From Streptomyces sp. SID12488 (GTDB lineage Bacteria > Actinomycetota > Actinomycetes > Streptomycetales > Streptomycetaceae): a stretch of DNA of 64,000 nucleotides. The notes under the pieces are model-generated. The model saw only the letters and a list, made by a program, of their open reading frames with translations. It did no database searches and was not told the origin of the DNA. The first letter of the stretch is position 1. Every line of letters starts with the position of its first letter. The stretch is from contig NZ_JAAGLT010000024.1 in NCBI RefSeq assembly GCF_010548275.1, positions 88,939-152,938 on the forward strand, in the 5' to 3' direction. Positions 16,790-24,327 of this stretch are shown in pieces. The position numbers and the translations under genes were made by a program.

Positions 16790-17010
16790 GGCGTCGTGTA
16801 TTCGCCTTTCCGGAGCACACGGTCGACCAGTTGGTCCTGCGGTGAACTCCGGGGCGGCGCATTCGAGGGTGCGGTCGCCCACCGTCACGGTGTACTGGAA
16901 GCCATCCGGCGCACCGGGGCGGGCCCGGCTGTCGGCGACGGCGAGGCGTTCCCGTTCGCCTGCGTCGGGCCGTCCCTGGTCACCGCCGCGAAGCCGGACG
17001 CCATGGCCAT
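16790..17010 (-). pseudogene. Decayed small gene, possibly emfourin-like
   Basis: Pieces in different frames of the minus strand read like a short protein: SGFAAVTRDGP, then (other frame) RARPGAPDGFQYTVTVGDRT, then LVDRVLRKGEYTTP. The order G-F-x-x-x-x-R ... P-D-x-F-x-Y-x-V-T-V-x-D resembles emfourin-type protease inhibitors. At least two frame changes are needed, so the gene is broken. This is a tentative reading. Confidence 0.3.
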
Positions 17011-17165
17011 GCTCCGAGCTGCACGCCAGGCGGGTGAACATCAGGTGATGGTCTGTCTCACCAGGGCAAGGCCGGGGATAACGCTCAGAGTGGACGGCGG
17101 TCGGCAAGGGCTGTGGTCTCCGATGATTTTCTGAACTTGCCGGAACGGTAGTCCGGCCCTCGACG

Positions 17166-17582
17166 TCACTGTTCGCGGTGGAGTCCGTGGTGGGTGCGGA
17201 AGTCGAAGAAGCGTAGGCCGCCGATCACGGTGCCGGACTCGATTTCCTGCAGAGTCCAGGGGTGGGTGGAGTAGTCGTCAAGTGCAACACCACCGTGCTC
17301 AATTAGCAGCGCGACCAGTTGGCGAATCTCTGTGGTGCCGTCGATGCGCCCGGAAATGTCGATCTGCACTGCCCAGCCGGGATGGTGTCCGACAGCCGCT
17401 TCAAGGACTGCAACCTCGTCGGGATCCCAGTCGGAGAAGAAGTGCCCGGATTGCTCATCGCCAATGTCGATGTAGAGGTTGCCGTCCAAGCTCCACGGAT
17501 CACGCTGCTGTGGCAGGTGCTGATCGAGCGAGGCGACAGTCTCAGCTCGCTCACCTGCAGGGAAGACAAACACGCTGCGCAT
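17166..17582 (-). CDS. Hypothetical 138-residue acidic protein
   Basis: A 138-residue acidic protein, with Trp- and Asp-rich segments (NLYIDIGDEQSGHFFSDWD, then DDYSTHPWTLQEI) and no signal peptide. I do not recognise a family. Composition and size resemble immunity proteins of polymorphic toxin systems, which could fit the toxin-like repeat protein elsewhere in the accessory region, but there is no adjacent toxin. No good ribosome binding site precedes the ATG. It lies among gene relics and may itself be a leftover; the frame is intact. Confidence 0.5.
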   Translation of the reverse strand: MRSVFVFPAGERAETVASLDQHLPQQRDPWSLDGNLYIDIGDEQSGHFFSDWDPDEVAVLEAAVGHHPGWAVQIDISGRIDGTTEIRQLVALLIEHGGVALDDYSTHPWTLQEIESGTVIGGLRFFDFRTHHGLHREQ

Positions 17583-17744
17583 GGGGTGGAGCGTAAGTGG
17601 TGCAGGTTCGCGGTGACCACGGATATTCAGGACAGGTGCGGGTCCGTCGACGTAGTGCCGCGGGGCCGGTCGGCCGTGGGTGTAGCGCCAGGGTCAGTCC
17701 TCAGCCGTGATCAAGCCTCGGTTGGGGTGCGGATCCGGTAGGAC

Positions 17745-17950
17745 GTTGCCGCGAACCGCACGAAGACAGGCAGCCGGGGCGGCAAGCCCATCACCCACGA
17801 CACCGCCCCTACAACGACCCCAACACTATCGAGCGGGCCATCAACAAAGTGAAGGACCGGCGAGACATCGCCACCTGCTACGACGAAACGTCCGCGAGCT
17901 ACCTCGCCGGACTCCACCTCCCGCGAACCGACTCTCCGGGTCAGCAGCCT
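17745..17950 (+). pseudogene. Relic of an IS5-type transposase
   Basis: The plus strand reads RPYNDPNTIERAINKVKD, then RRDIATCYDETSASYLAGLHL. This matches the end of Streptomyces IS5-family transposases (R-x-x-Y-x-x-R-N-T-V-E-R-x-I-N-x-L-K ... R-x-I-A-T-R-Y-E-K-T-A-x-x-Y-L-A-G-L-H). Key arginines are altered and no upstream catalytic part is present, so it is a truncated remnant. It ends just before copy B of the dispersed repeat. The preceding stretch 17583-17744 shows nothing recognisable. Confidence 0.7.
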
Positions 17951-17979
17951 CCGGCAGGCCTCCGAAGAACCGTCTTTTC

Positions 17980-18122
17980 GGTCCAGCACAGCTGCCGCGC
18001 CCACAAGGCGTCCACGCACACCCGTGTGTCCCCTCGGGCCGTTTCCTGTACGGGCCGTTTCTCCCACACCGCGGTCGGGCGGCAGCCCCGTGATCCAAGG
18101 GCTGCGCAGCATCCTGATCGCC
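17980..18122. repeat. Dispersed ~144-bp repeat, copy B
   Basis: Second copy of the element at 7524-7667, same orientation. It starts about 30 bases after the IS5 relic. The two direct copies bracket about 10.4 kb containing the SpoIIE-type gene, the fucose operon and the decayed genes, so recombination between them would delete that segment. Confidence 0.8.
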
Positions 18123-18245
18123 TGTCGACATCGCAGGGCACGCGTGCCCAATTTGCCTGAATTCCATGGCCACCCGAAAGAGAGGACCTCAGTTCGCAGG
18201 CCTGACCCGGGATTTACCTTGGATACGCGTTCGAGTTTCAAACTG

Positions 18246-18310
18246 GAGACCTACGCATTTCAATGCGCAAGACCAGCTTTGCTAATTCGGGCCCCATCTG
18301 GGCCCCATCT
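18246..18310. other. Attachment-site-like repeats
   Basis: GAGACCTACGCATT at 18246-18259 is an exact copy of the segment 18435-18448 inside the tRNA fragment. It is followed at 18289-18310 by an exact head-to-tail duplication of GGGCCCCATCT. Short core copies and paired direct repeats beside a tRNA 3' end are what one expects of a tyrosine-recombinase attP/attL region (core plus arm sites). No integrase gene is present. The rest of 18123-18370 contains nothing recognisable. Confidence 0.45.
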
Positions 18311-18370
18311 GACCCTCGAACCCACCTCACGGGGCGGTGGTTTAGACCACGAGAAGGTAAAGGGCAAGGA

Positions 18371-18407
18371 AAAACCCCAGGTCACGGCGAGTGAGTCCCG
18401 GGGTTTT
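18371..18407 (-). terminator. Terminator downstream of the tRNA-Thr fragment
   Basis: AAAACCCC (18371-18378) pairs with GGGGTTTT (18400-18407). On the minus strand the hairpin ends in a run of T, directly after the tRNA 3' end, as for a normal tRNA terminator. Confidence 0.75.
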
Positions 18408-18411
18408 CCAG

Positions 18412-18457
18412 AGCCGCCTTCGGGATTCGAACCCGAGACCTACGCATTACGAGTACG
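18412..18457 (-). pseudogene. 3' fragment of tRNA-Thr (CGT)
   Basis: On the minus strand the anticodon loop CTCGTAA (anticodon CGT), the 3' anticodon strand TGCGT, variable loop AGGTC, a perfect T-arm (TCGGG-TTCGAAT-CCCGA) and the 3' acceptor strand AGGCGGC are intact. Upstream of the anticodon stem there is no D-arm or 5' acceptor strand GCCGCCT, so this is a half tRNA, not a functional gene. Identity that begins at the anticodon loop and runs to the 3' end is the typical core left by integrative elements that use tRNA genes. Confidence 0.8.
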
Positions 18458-18639
18458 CCGGTTCGACGGCCTGGGCGGATGCTCGCCCAGACGTCAACAT
18501 GGTTCTGGGATCCGCCCCGCACAACGGATGTCGAGCGTCGCCGGATACCTTGTAGGTGAGCATCCGCAAGAAGTCCCCGGCGCCGCGCGAGCCGCGCTTG
18601 CCGGGCCAAAACGCCAGCTCAGAGCCATGAGCGCAGGCA

Positions 18640-18708
18640 GTCGACATGAGCGTCAAGTACAAGGAGACGGCCCGGGGTGGGCTTGCGGTGAACATCATCG
18701 AGTGTTGA
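18640..18708 (+). pseudogene. sdaA: 3' stub of sdaA (L-serine dehydratase)
   Basis: An open frame with no proper start ends VDMSVKYKETARGG then LAVNIIEC and stop. This is, to my knowledge, the C-terminus of actinobacterial iron-sulphur L-serine ammonia-lyases, whose final Cys inserts into the active site. An in-frame stop at 18628-18630 shows that the rest of the gene is absent. The genes to the right have the order I expect next to sdaA in Streptomyces, so the stub probably marks the chromosomal side of an island boundary. It could be the 3' piece left by an element integrated into the end of sdaA. The stretch 18458-18639 has no recognised content. Confidence 0.65.
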
Positions 18709-18734
18709 GGCGGCCGGTTTTGGTGAGGGCCGCC
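18709..18734 (+). terminator. Hairpin after the sdaA stub
   Basis: GGCGGCC (18709-18715) pairs with GGCCGCC (18728-18734) immediately after the stop codon of the sdaA stub; it lies between two converging genes and can serve either strand. Confidence 0.6.
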
Positions 18735-18755
18735 CTTCCCGCTTCCCGCGCCTCG

Positions 18756-19714
18756 TCAGGCGGTCAGCAGCTCAGGGTGGTGTTTCCTGACGACCTCGGG
18801 GTGGGCGCGCGCCCAGCCCTTGAGTTCGTTCCAGCCGAACTCCGCGTGGAGCGGGTTGTCCGGGTCCTCGGTGACCCCGCTCGCCTGGGCCGCGCCGGGG
18901 AAGGGCAGGGGGGTGATGTGGGCGTCCAGGCGGGGGTTGTGGAAGAAGGGCGCCGAGAACCGCTCCCGTGCTCCGGGCGGGGAGAGGACCCGGTGGTTCG
19001 TCGCCTTCAGGTAGCCGTTCGTCGCCACCTCCAGCAGTTCGCCCAGGTTGACCACGAACGCGCCCGGCAGGTGCGGAACGTCGATGAAGCCGTCCCGGCC
19101 CGGTGACTCCACCTGGAGGCCGGGTACCTCGTCCGTCAGCAGCAGGGTCAGGAAGCCGTAGTCCTTGTGTACGCCCACGCCCTGGTCGTCACCTTCCGGG
19201 GCCCGCCCCGGGTAGCGGATCAGCTTGAGGTTGTTGCGCGGGTTGCCGGAGAAGGCCTCGTCGTAGAAGTCCTCCGGACCGCCGATGGACGCGAGCAGTT
19301 CGTGCAGCAGCCGGTGGGCGACCGCGCTGAGGCGGTCCATCCACTCCAGCGCGACCTCTCGCGGTGCGGGGAGGGCGTCCGGCCGCTGGTTGGGGCCCTC
19401 CAGCCACCAGTACGGGGGTTCGCCGAGGCCGGGCACATGGCTGGGCAGCTCGTTGCTGATGTCGAGCTGGTCGCGCCGGTCGCGGCGGCCCTGGGTCTGC
19501 TCGTTGCCGATCCGTGTGTAGCAGCGGAGTGCGGGGAGTTGAGGTTGTCGATGACGTGCCGGTCGGCTTCAGGCAGGGTGAGGAACTCGCGGGCGGCGCC
19601 CAGGAGCCGGGCCTGTTCGGCCGGGGTGACGCCATGGCCGGTGAGCTGGAAGAAGCCGACGTCGCGGGCGGCCCGGTGGAGCGCGTCACAGTCGAGGGCG
19701 GAGAGGTCGATCAC
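18756..19714 (-). pseudogene. Fe(II)/2-oxoglutarate dioxygenase (isopenicillin N synthase family), frameshifted
   Basis: The N-terminal part (VIDLSALDCDALHRAARDVG, then GFFQLTGHG) is typical of the DIOX_N domain. The C-terminal part has the iron ligands in VHKDYG (H-x-D) and TNHRVLSP, and the 2-oxoglutarate-binding R-x-S in ARERFSAPF. The two halves are in different frames; restoring one base near 19528 joins them as PHFRCYTRIGNEQ. So the gene is inactivated or the read has a one-base error. The first plausible start is GTG 19714; a well-spaced GGGAGA precedes an ACG at 19738, as if the original ATG had mutated. The gene is on the same strand as the methyltransferase operon, separated by the hexanucleotide repeat. 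Substrate unknown. Confidence 0.8.
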
Positions 19715-19763
19715 GGGGAGGCCGATGGGTTCAGGCGTGGTTGGTCTCCCGGGAGAGCGTTGG

Positions 19764-19905
19764 TTCAGTGGTCGTGGGTGTGGGTGTGGTCGTGGGTGTG
19801 GGTGTGGTCGTGGGTGTGGGTGTGGTTGTGGGTGTGGGTGTGGGTGTGGGTGTGGGTGTGGGTGTGGGTGTGGGTGTGGGTGTGGGTGTGGGTGTGGTGC
19901 CGGCG
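19764..19905. repeat. Hexanucleotide repeat (GTGGGT)n
   Basis: About 140 bases built from GTGGGT units, interrupted regularly by GTCGTGG at the left and pure at the right. It fills the gap between the methyltransferase stop and the dioxygenase. On the coding (minus) strand it reads CACACC repeats, potentially His-Pro codons, but no start codon leads into it. Slippage here could vary the spacing or the translation of the dioxygenase. Confidence 0.9.
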
Positions 19906-19922
19906 AGGCGTGGTGTACCGCG

Positions 19923-20843
19923 TCAGCGGGCGCTGGGCGCGGGCCGGGCCGCCGGTTCGGTGTGAAGGCCGGCGGCCAGTTCCCTGATCTCGGTGGGGCC
20001 AACCCGGCAGCAGCCGCCGAGGATCGCCGCGCCGGCGGCGAGCCAGGAGGGGGCCAGGTTCGCGATCTCGTCCTCGGCGCCCTGCCAGCCGCGGGTCTCG
20101 GGGTCCCAGACACCGCCGCCGTTGGGATAGGCGACGCCCGGCAGACCGGTGACCAGGGCGAGGGCCGCCGCGGTGTCGGCGGCGGGGGCACAGTTGACGC
20201 CGGTGGCGACGACGGCGTCGCTGCTGCGGGCCAGGGCGAAGGCCTCGGTCAGGGGCTGGCCCGCACTGGTGGTCGTACCGCGGATGCTGTAGGAGAGCCA
20301 GGCCGGGATGCCCAGGCCGTCGAGGGCGGTCAGTACGGCCTCGGCCTCCCGCAGATCGGGGATGGTCTCGACGGCGAAGACGTCGGGGCCCGCCTCGGCC
20401 AGCGCCTCCAGCCGGGGGCGGTGGAAACGGGTGAGCTCGGACACCGTGAGGCCGTAGTCGCCCCGGTATTCGGAACCGTCGGCGAGCATCGCGCCGTAGG
20501 GGCCGACCGACGCGGCGACCCAGCCCGTTCCGGCGGCGGCCCGGCGAGCCAGGGTCACGCTGCGTCGCAGCAGGGCCGTGGTCTGCGCGCGTGGGATTCC
20601 CAGGCGGGCGAAGCCGTCGTAGGTGGCCTGGTAACTGGCCGTGATGGCGATCTGCGCACCGGCCGCGAAGTAGGCGCGGTGGACGGCCTCGATCGCTTCG
20701 GGGGCGTCGCGCAGCAGACGGGCGGACCAGAGCGTGCCGCTCAGGTCGTGGCCCTGGGCCTCCAGTTCGTTGGACATGCCGCCGTCCAGGACCAGTGGTC
20801 CGGCGGCCAGGGCCTCGGTGAAGGTCGTCACAGCACTCGTCAC
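19923..20843 (-). CDS. mmuM: Homocysteine S-methyltransferase
   Basis: A 306-residue cobalamin-independent Zn-dependent methyltransferase. Motifs: LVLDGGMSNELEAQGHDLSG at the N-terminus, ITASYQAT, and the Zn ligands in GVNCAP and GGCCRVGP (one plus two Cys). The length is the usual one for the S-methylmethionine:homocysteine enzyme of the MmuM/HMT type. It begins at a GTG overlapping the ABC ATPase stop in a GTGA junction, so it is the fourth gene of one operon. The context suggests that the importer brings in a methyl donor such as S-methylmethionine, used here to make methionine. Confidence 0.88.
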   Translation of the reverse strand: MTSAVTTFTEALAAGPLVLDGGMSNELEAQGHDLSGTLWSARLLRDAPEAIEAVHRAYFAAGAQIAITASYQATYDGFARLGIPRAQTTALLRRSVTLARRAAAGTGWVAASVGPYGAMLADGSEYRGDYGLTVSELTRFHRPRLEALAEAGPDVFAVETIPDLREAEAVLTALDGLGIPAWLSYSIRGTTTSAGQPLTEAFALARSSDAVVATGVNCAPAADTAAALALVTGLPGVAYPNGGGVWDPETRGWQGAEDEIANLAPSWLAAGAAILGGCCRVGPTEIRELAAGLHTEPAARPAPSAR

Positions 20844-21592
20844 AGCACTTTCGTCACGAAGTCGCGGGTTCGGGGGTGGTCGGGCGCGGTGAGGATGCGG
20901 GCGGGCGGCCCGGACTCCAGCACCCGGCCGTCGTCGAGGAAGACGACCGCGTCGGCGACCTCGCGGGCGAAGCCCAGTTCGTGGGTGACGACGAGCATCG
21001 TCATGCCGTCGGCGGCGAGGTCGCGCATGACGTCCAGGACCTCGCCGACGAGTTCCGGGTCGAGCGCCGAGGTCGGTTCGTCGAACAGCATGAGCTTCGG
21101 CCGCATCGCCAGGGCGCGGGCGATGGCCACCCGTTGCTGCTGGCCGCCGGACAACTGGGCGGGGTAGGCATCGCGCTTGTCGGCCAGGCCGACCCGGTCA
21201 AGGAGCGCCATGGCCTCGTCGGCGGCCTCGGAGCGGGGACGGCCGGCGCCCACCGGTCCCTCGACGACGTTGGCGAGTGCCGTCAGGTGCGGGAACAGGT
21301 GGAAGCGCTGGAAGACCATCCCGATCCGGCGGCGTTGCCGGGCCAGGTCACGGCGGCGCAACTCGCGCAGCCCCCGCCCGTACCGCTCGTAGCCGACCGT
21401 TGATCCGTCCACCACGATCCGGCCGCTGTCGGGCCGCTCCAGGTGGTTCACACACCGCAGGAAGGTGGACTTCCCCGAGCCGGACGGGCCGATCACGCAG
21501 GTGACCGTCCCGGGCGGCACGGCCAGGTCGATGCCGCGCAGCACCTCCTGTCCGCCGAAGGACTTGCGAACCCCGGTGGCCTGGACCATCAT
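20840..21592 (-). CDS. Polar amino-acid ABC transporter ATPase
   Basis: A 250-residue GlnQ/HisP-type ATPase: Walker A GPSGSGKST, Q-loop VFQRFHLFPHLT, signature LSGGQQQR, Walker B LMLFDEPTSALD and H-loop VTHELGFA. The ATG at 21592 overlaps the permease stop (ATGATGA). It drives the importer formed by the two upstream genes. The product is of the normal length for the family. Confidence 0.92.
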   Translation of the reverse strand: MMVQATGVRKSFGGQEVLRGIDLAVPPGTVTCVIGPSGSGKSTFLRCVNHLERPDSGRIVVDGSTVGYERYGRGLRELRRRDLARQRRRIGMVFQRFHLFPHLTALANVVEGPVGAGRPRSEAADEAMALLDRVGLADKRDAYPAQLSGGQQQRVAIARALAMRPKLMLFDEPTSALDPELVGEVLDVMRDLAADGMTMLVVTHELGFAREVADAVVFLDDGRVLESGPPARILTAPDHPRTRDFVTKVL

Positions 21593-22482
21593 CGGCGGCT
21601 GCCTTTCGCGAAGTGGCGCTCGAGGTAGTGCTGACCGACGTTGAGCAGGGTGGTGACGGCCAGGTACCAGATGCTGGCGACGATCAGCATCGGGATCGTC
21701 TGGTAGGTCTTGGAGTACACGATCTGTACGGAGTACAGGAGTTCCGTGTAGGCCAGCACGCTGACCAGCGAGGTCGTCTTGAGCATGGAGATGGTCTCGT
21801 TGCCGACCGGCGGGATGATCACCCGCATCGCCTGGGGCAGGATGATCCGGCGCAGGGTTCTGGCCCGGGACAGGCCCAGCGCCTCCGCGGCCTCGGTCTG
21901 CCCGTGGTCGACCGAGACGATCCCGGCCCGGATGATCTCGGCGAGGTAGGCGGCCTCGTTGAGGCCGAGGCCCAGCAGGGCCGCGGCGAAGGTGGTGACG
22001 ACGGTGTTCGCGGGGACCTCGCCGACCGCCGGCAGGAACGGCAGGTGCAGGGACAGCGTCGGGTACAACGCCGAGATGAAGCCCCAGAACAGCAGTTGGA
22101 CCAGCAGCGGTGTGCCCCGGAAGAGCCAGATGTACGCCCAACTGACGGTCCGGGCAACGGTGTTGTCCGACAGACGCATGAGCGCCAGTCCGACGCCCAG
22201 CACGAGACCGATCGCCATGGCCGCGGCGGTGAGTTCCAGGGTGGCCAGCAGCCCCCTCAGCACGGTCCGGCTGAACAGCCACGCACCGACCGTGTCCCAG
22301 CCGAAGCGCGGGTTGGTGATCAGCGACCGGAGCAGTGCCGCGGCCAGAAGCAGGACGACGAAGGTCAGGACCCACTGGCCGGGTCTGCGCCGGCGGACGA
22401 CCGGCAACTCCTCCATCGCCTCCGCCGTCTCCATCCCATCCGTGGCGTCCGTCGCCTCTCCCGCCTTCGTCGCCTTCGTCAT
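21589..22482 (-). CDS. Polar amino-acid ABC transporter permease
   Basis: A 297-residue HisM/GlnP-type permease. After a Glu/Thr-rich cytoplasmic N-terminus there are about six hydrophobic segments. The EAA loop reads QTEAAEALGLSRARTLRRII, and IRAGIVSVDHGQ precedes it. Start ATG 22482 overlaps the binding-protein stop by four bases. A single permease gene implies a homodimeric pore. Confidence 0.9.
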   Translation of the reverse strand: MTKATKAGEATDATDGMETAEAMEELPVVRRRRPGQWVLTFVVLLLAAALLRSLITNPRFGWDTVGAWLFSRTVLRGLLATLELTAAAMAIGLVLGVGLALMRLSDNTVARTVSWAYIWLFRGTPLLVQLLFWGFISALYPTLSLHLPFLPAVGEVPANTVVTTFAAALLGLGLNEAAYLAEIIRAGIVSVDHGQTEAAEALGLSRARTLRRIILPQAMRVIIPPVGNETISMLKTTSLVSVLAYTELLYSVQIVYSKTYQTIPMLIVASIWYLAVTTLLNVGQHYLERHFAKGSRR

Positions 22483-23381
22483 GAGGCCGCGTTGATCTCG
22501 AAGTCGTCGAGCGCCCCTGACTCCAGGCCCCACTTGGCGAGGATCTGCCGGTAGCCGCCGGTCGCCTCGAGGTCTTCAAGGGCCGACTTCAGCAGATCGG
22601 TCAGCTCGCTCTTCTTCGGGACCGCGATGCCGAACGGCGCGTTGCCGTAGGAGTCCCCGACGACGTCGAGCTTGCCGCCGGACTGCTTGGCCGTGTAGGC
22701 GGCGACCGGCGAGTCGGCCAGGGCGGCGTCGGCGCGGCCACTGGTGAGGGCGAGGTTCACACCGGTGCCGTCCGGGAAGGTGCTGACCTTGATCGGCGTC
22801 TTGCAGGTCTTGGCGCGGGCGGGCAGGTCCACCAGCGCCTGCGTGGAGCCCTTCGCCACGGCGACGGTCCGGCCGCACAGGGAGTCGCCCTCCGGCTTGA
22901 GCGCCTCGGGGTTGCCCGCCCGGACCAGCAACGACGTGCCCGCGTTGAAGTAGGTGACGAAGTCGACGACCTTCTCCCGCTCGGCGGTGTCCGTGAAGGA
23001 GGAGATGCCGAGCTGGTACTTGCCCGCCTGCAGGCCCGGGATGATCGAGTCGAAGGGCACGTTGACGACGGTGACCTTGACGCCGAGGACCGTGCCGAGA
23101 GCCGCGCCGAGGTCGGCCTCGGCACCGATGACCGTCTTGTTGTCGGCGGCGAAGAAGTCCATCGGGGGATAGCTGACGTCGCTGGCAACCGTGATCCCGT
23201 CGGCCTTCACCGCGGACGGGACCTTGCCCGCGAGCGTGGCGTTCTCGGCGATCGGGGCGGCGGAAACGGAAGCGGTGGACTTCGGTCCGGACGACGTGGC
23301 GGTCGGCTCGGAGGGGTCGGCGCAGCCCGCCAGGAGAAGCGTCGCGGAGCCGAGGAGTACGAACGGGCGCAGAGCGGACAA
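22479..23381 (-). CDS. Amino-acid-binding lipoprotein of the ABC importer
   Basis: A 300-residue solute-binding protein (SBP_bac_3). The lipobox LAGC places the lipid-modified Cys at residue 20. Family motifs include ASDVSYPPMDFFAADN, GAEADLGAALGTVLG and GISSFTDTAERE with VDFVTYFNAG. First gene of a four-gene operon with permease, ATPase and homocysteine methyltransferase, divergent from an IclR regulator. The neighbours suggest a sulphur or methylated amino acid as ligand (inference). Confidence 0.88.
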   Translation of the reverse strand: MSALRPFVLLGSATLLLAGCADPSEPTATSSGPKSTASVSAAPIAENATLAGKVPSAVKADGITVASDVSYPPMDFFAADNKTVIGAEADLGAALGTVLGVKVTVVNVPFDSIIPGLQAGKYQLGISSFTDTAEREKVVDFVTYFNAGTSLLVRAGNPEALKPEGDSLCGRTVAVAKGSTQALVDLPARAKTCKTPIKVSTFPDGTGVNLALTSGRADAALADSPVAAYTAKQSGGKLDVVGDSYGNAPFGIAVPKKSELTDLLKSALEDLEATGGYRQILAKWGLESGALDDFEINAAS

Positions 23382-23478
23382 CGGGAACTCCTGATGAGCC
23401 TGATTTCCGAGGGTCGGGATGGGAAGGAGGCTAACCTTCGATGCGAAATAAACAAATCCAGTTGCTCATCCTGCACGG

Positions 23479-23501
23479 ACATTGCCATCAACCTGCAATG
23501 T
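23479..23501. promoter_or_regulatory. Candidate operator between importer operon and iclR gene
   Basis: ACATTGC and GCAATGT form a perfect 7-base inverted repeat with a 9-base spacer in the divergent intergenic region, about 98 bases from the binding-protein start and 55 from the regulator start. Symmetry and position fit an IclR-family operator; not proven. Confidence 0.5.
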
Positions 23502-23556
23502 TCCCGCAACAACAGCGCTCGGCCCGTCGCTCACCCGGCGCTAAGCTCGGCCCGCG

Positions 23557-24327
23557 ATGACCACCGACAACAGCCTGAAACGCGGCCTTGCCGTCCTGCG
23601 CCTCTTCGCCGAGCACCCCCCGCCGGACCCCCGCGGCCACACCGCCGCCGAGGTCGCCGCACTGCTGGGCCGGGAGCGCAGCCAGGTCTCCCGCATACTG
23701 CGGAGCCTGGAGGCAGGCCGGTTCCTGCGCCGCGACCCCGCGTCGCTGCGTTACTCCGGCGCCTGGGAGCTGTACGCGCGGGCACAGCAGATCACCGAGG
23801 CACGGCTGCACCGGGACGGCCGGACCGCGCTGGAGGGTGTCGCCGCCGACACGAAGGAGTGCGCCTACCTGGGAGTCCTGCGAGGCGCCAGCTCGGTGAC
23901 GATCCTCGAGTCGATGCCGCCGGCCCTGTCCTCGTTCGTGTCCTGGGTGGGCCGCGGCTACCCCGCCTACTGCAGCGACGCCGGACAGGCACTGCTGTTC
24001 GACGCCGAGCGCGCCGAGGTCGAGGCCGTCCTCTCCCGCACGGCCTTCGTCCGGCACGGCCCGAACACCCCGGCCGACCTGGACGATTTCCTGGCCCGGC
24101 TCGACGCGGCCCGGCAGCGGGGCTACTCCATCGTCGACCAGGAGGCCGAGCCCGGTCTGTACTCGCTCGCCGCCCCGGTCAGGGACTTTCGCGGCGAGGT
24201 CGTCGCCGCCGTCCAGGTCGTCGGCCCCCGCCACCGTCTCGAACCGGCGACGGCGGCCTGTGCCGACTCGGTGGTCCGCTGGAGCAACTGGCTGACCGCC
24301 GCGCTGCGTTCGACGGACCGGGACTGA
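23557..24327 (+). CDS. IclR-family transcriptional regulator
   Basis: A 256-residue regulator: N-terminal winged helix-turn-helix (LAVLRLFAEHPP, then AAEVAALLGRERSQVSRIL) and a C-terminal GAF-like ligand-binding domain (CAYLGVL, ARQRGYSIVDQEAEPGLYSL, APVRDFRGEVVAAVQV). Divergent from the amino-acid importer/methyltransferase operon with a symmetric site in between, so it probably controls that operon. Its last codons overlap the tandem array described at 24327-24705. Confidence 0.88.
   Translation: MTTDNSLKRGLAVLRLFAEHPPPDPRGHTAAEVAALLGRERSQVSRILRSLEAGRFLRRDPASLRYSGAWELYARAQQITEARLHRDGRTALEGVAADTKECAYLGVLRGASSVTILESMPPALSSFVSWVGRGYPAYCSDAGQALLFDAERAEVEAVLSRTAFVRHGPNTPADLDDFLARLDAARQRGYSIVDQEAEPGLYSLAAPVRDFRGEVVAAVQVVGPRHRLEPATAACADSVVRWSNWLTAALRSTDRD

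Noticed and set aside
16189..16818. Single 209-residue gene
   Set aside because: The frame joins a CYTH-like start to a transposase tail through low-complexity sequence; a chance fusion of relics is more likely than a real protein.
18412..18500. Complete tRNA-Thr gene
   Set aside because: The anticodon stem can be paired only with two wobble pairs and no D-arm or 5' acceptor strand exists upstream; it is a 3' half.
19764..19905. Regular repeats as a CRISPR array or a His-Pro-rich protein
   Set aside because: Uniform six-base units without spacers exclude CRISPR; the His-Pro frame has no start codon leading into it.
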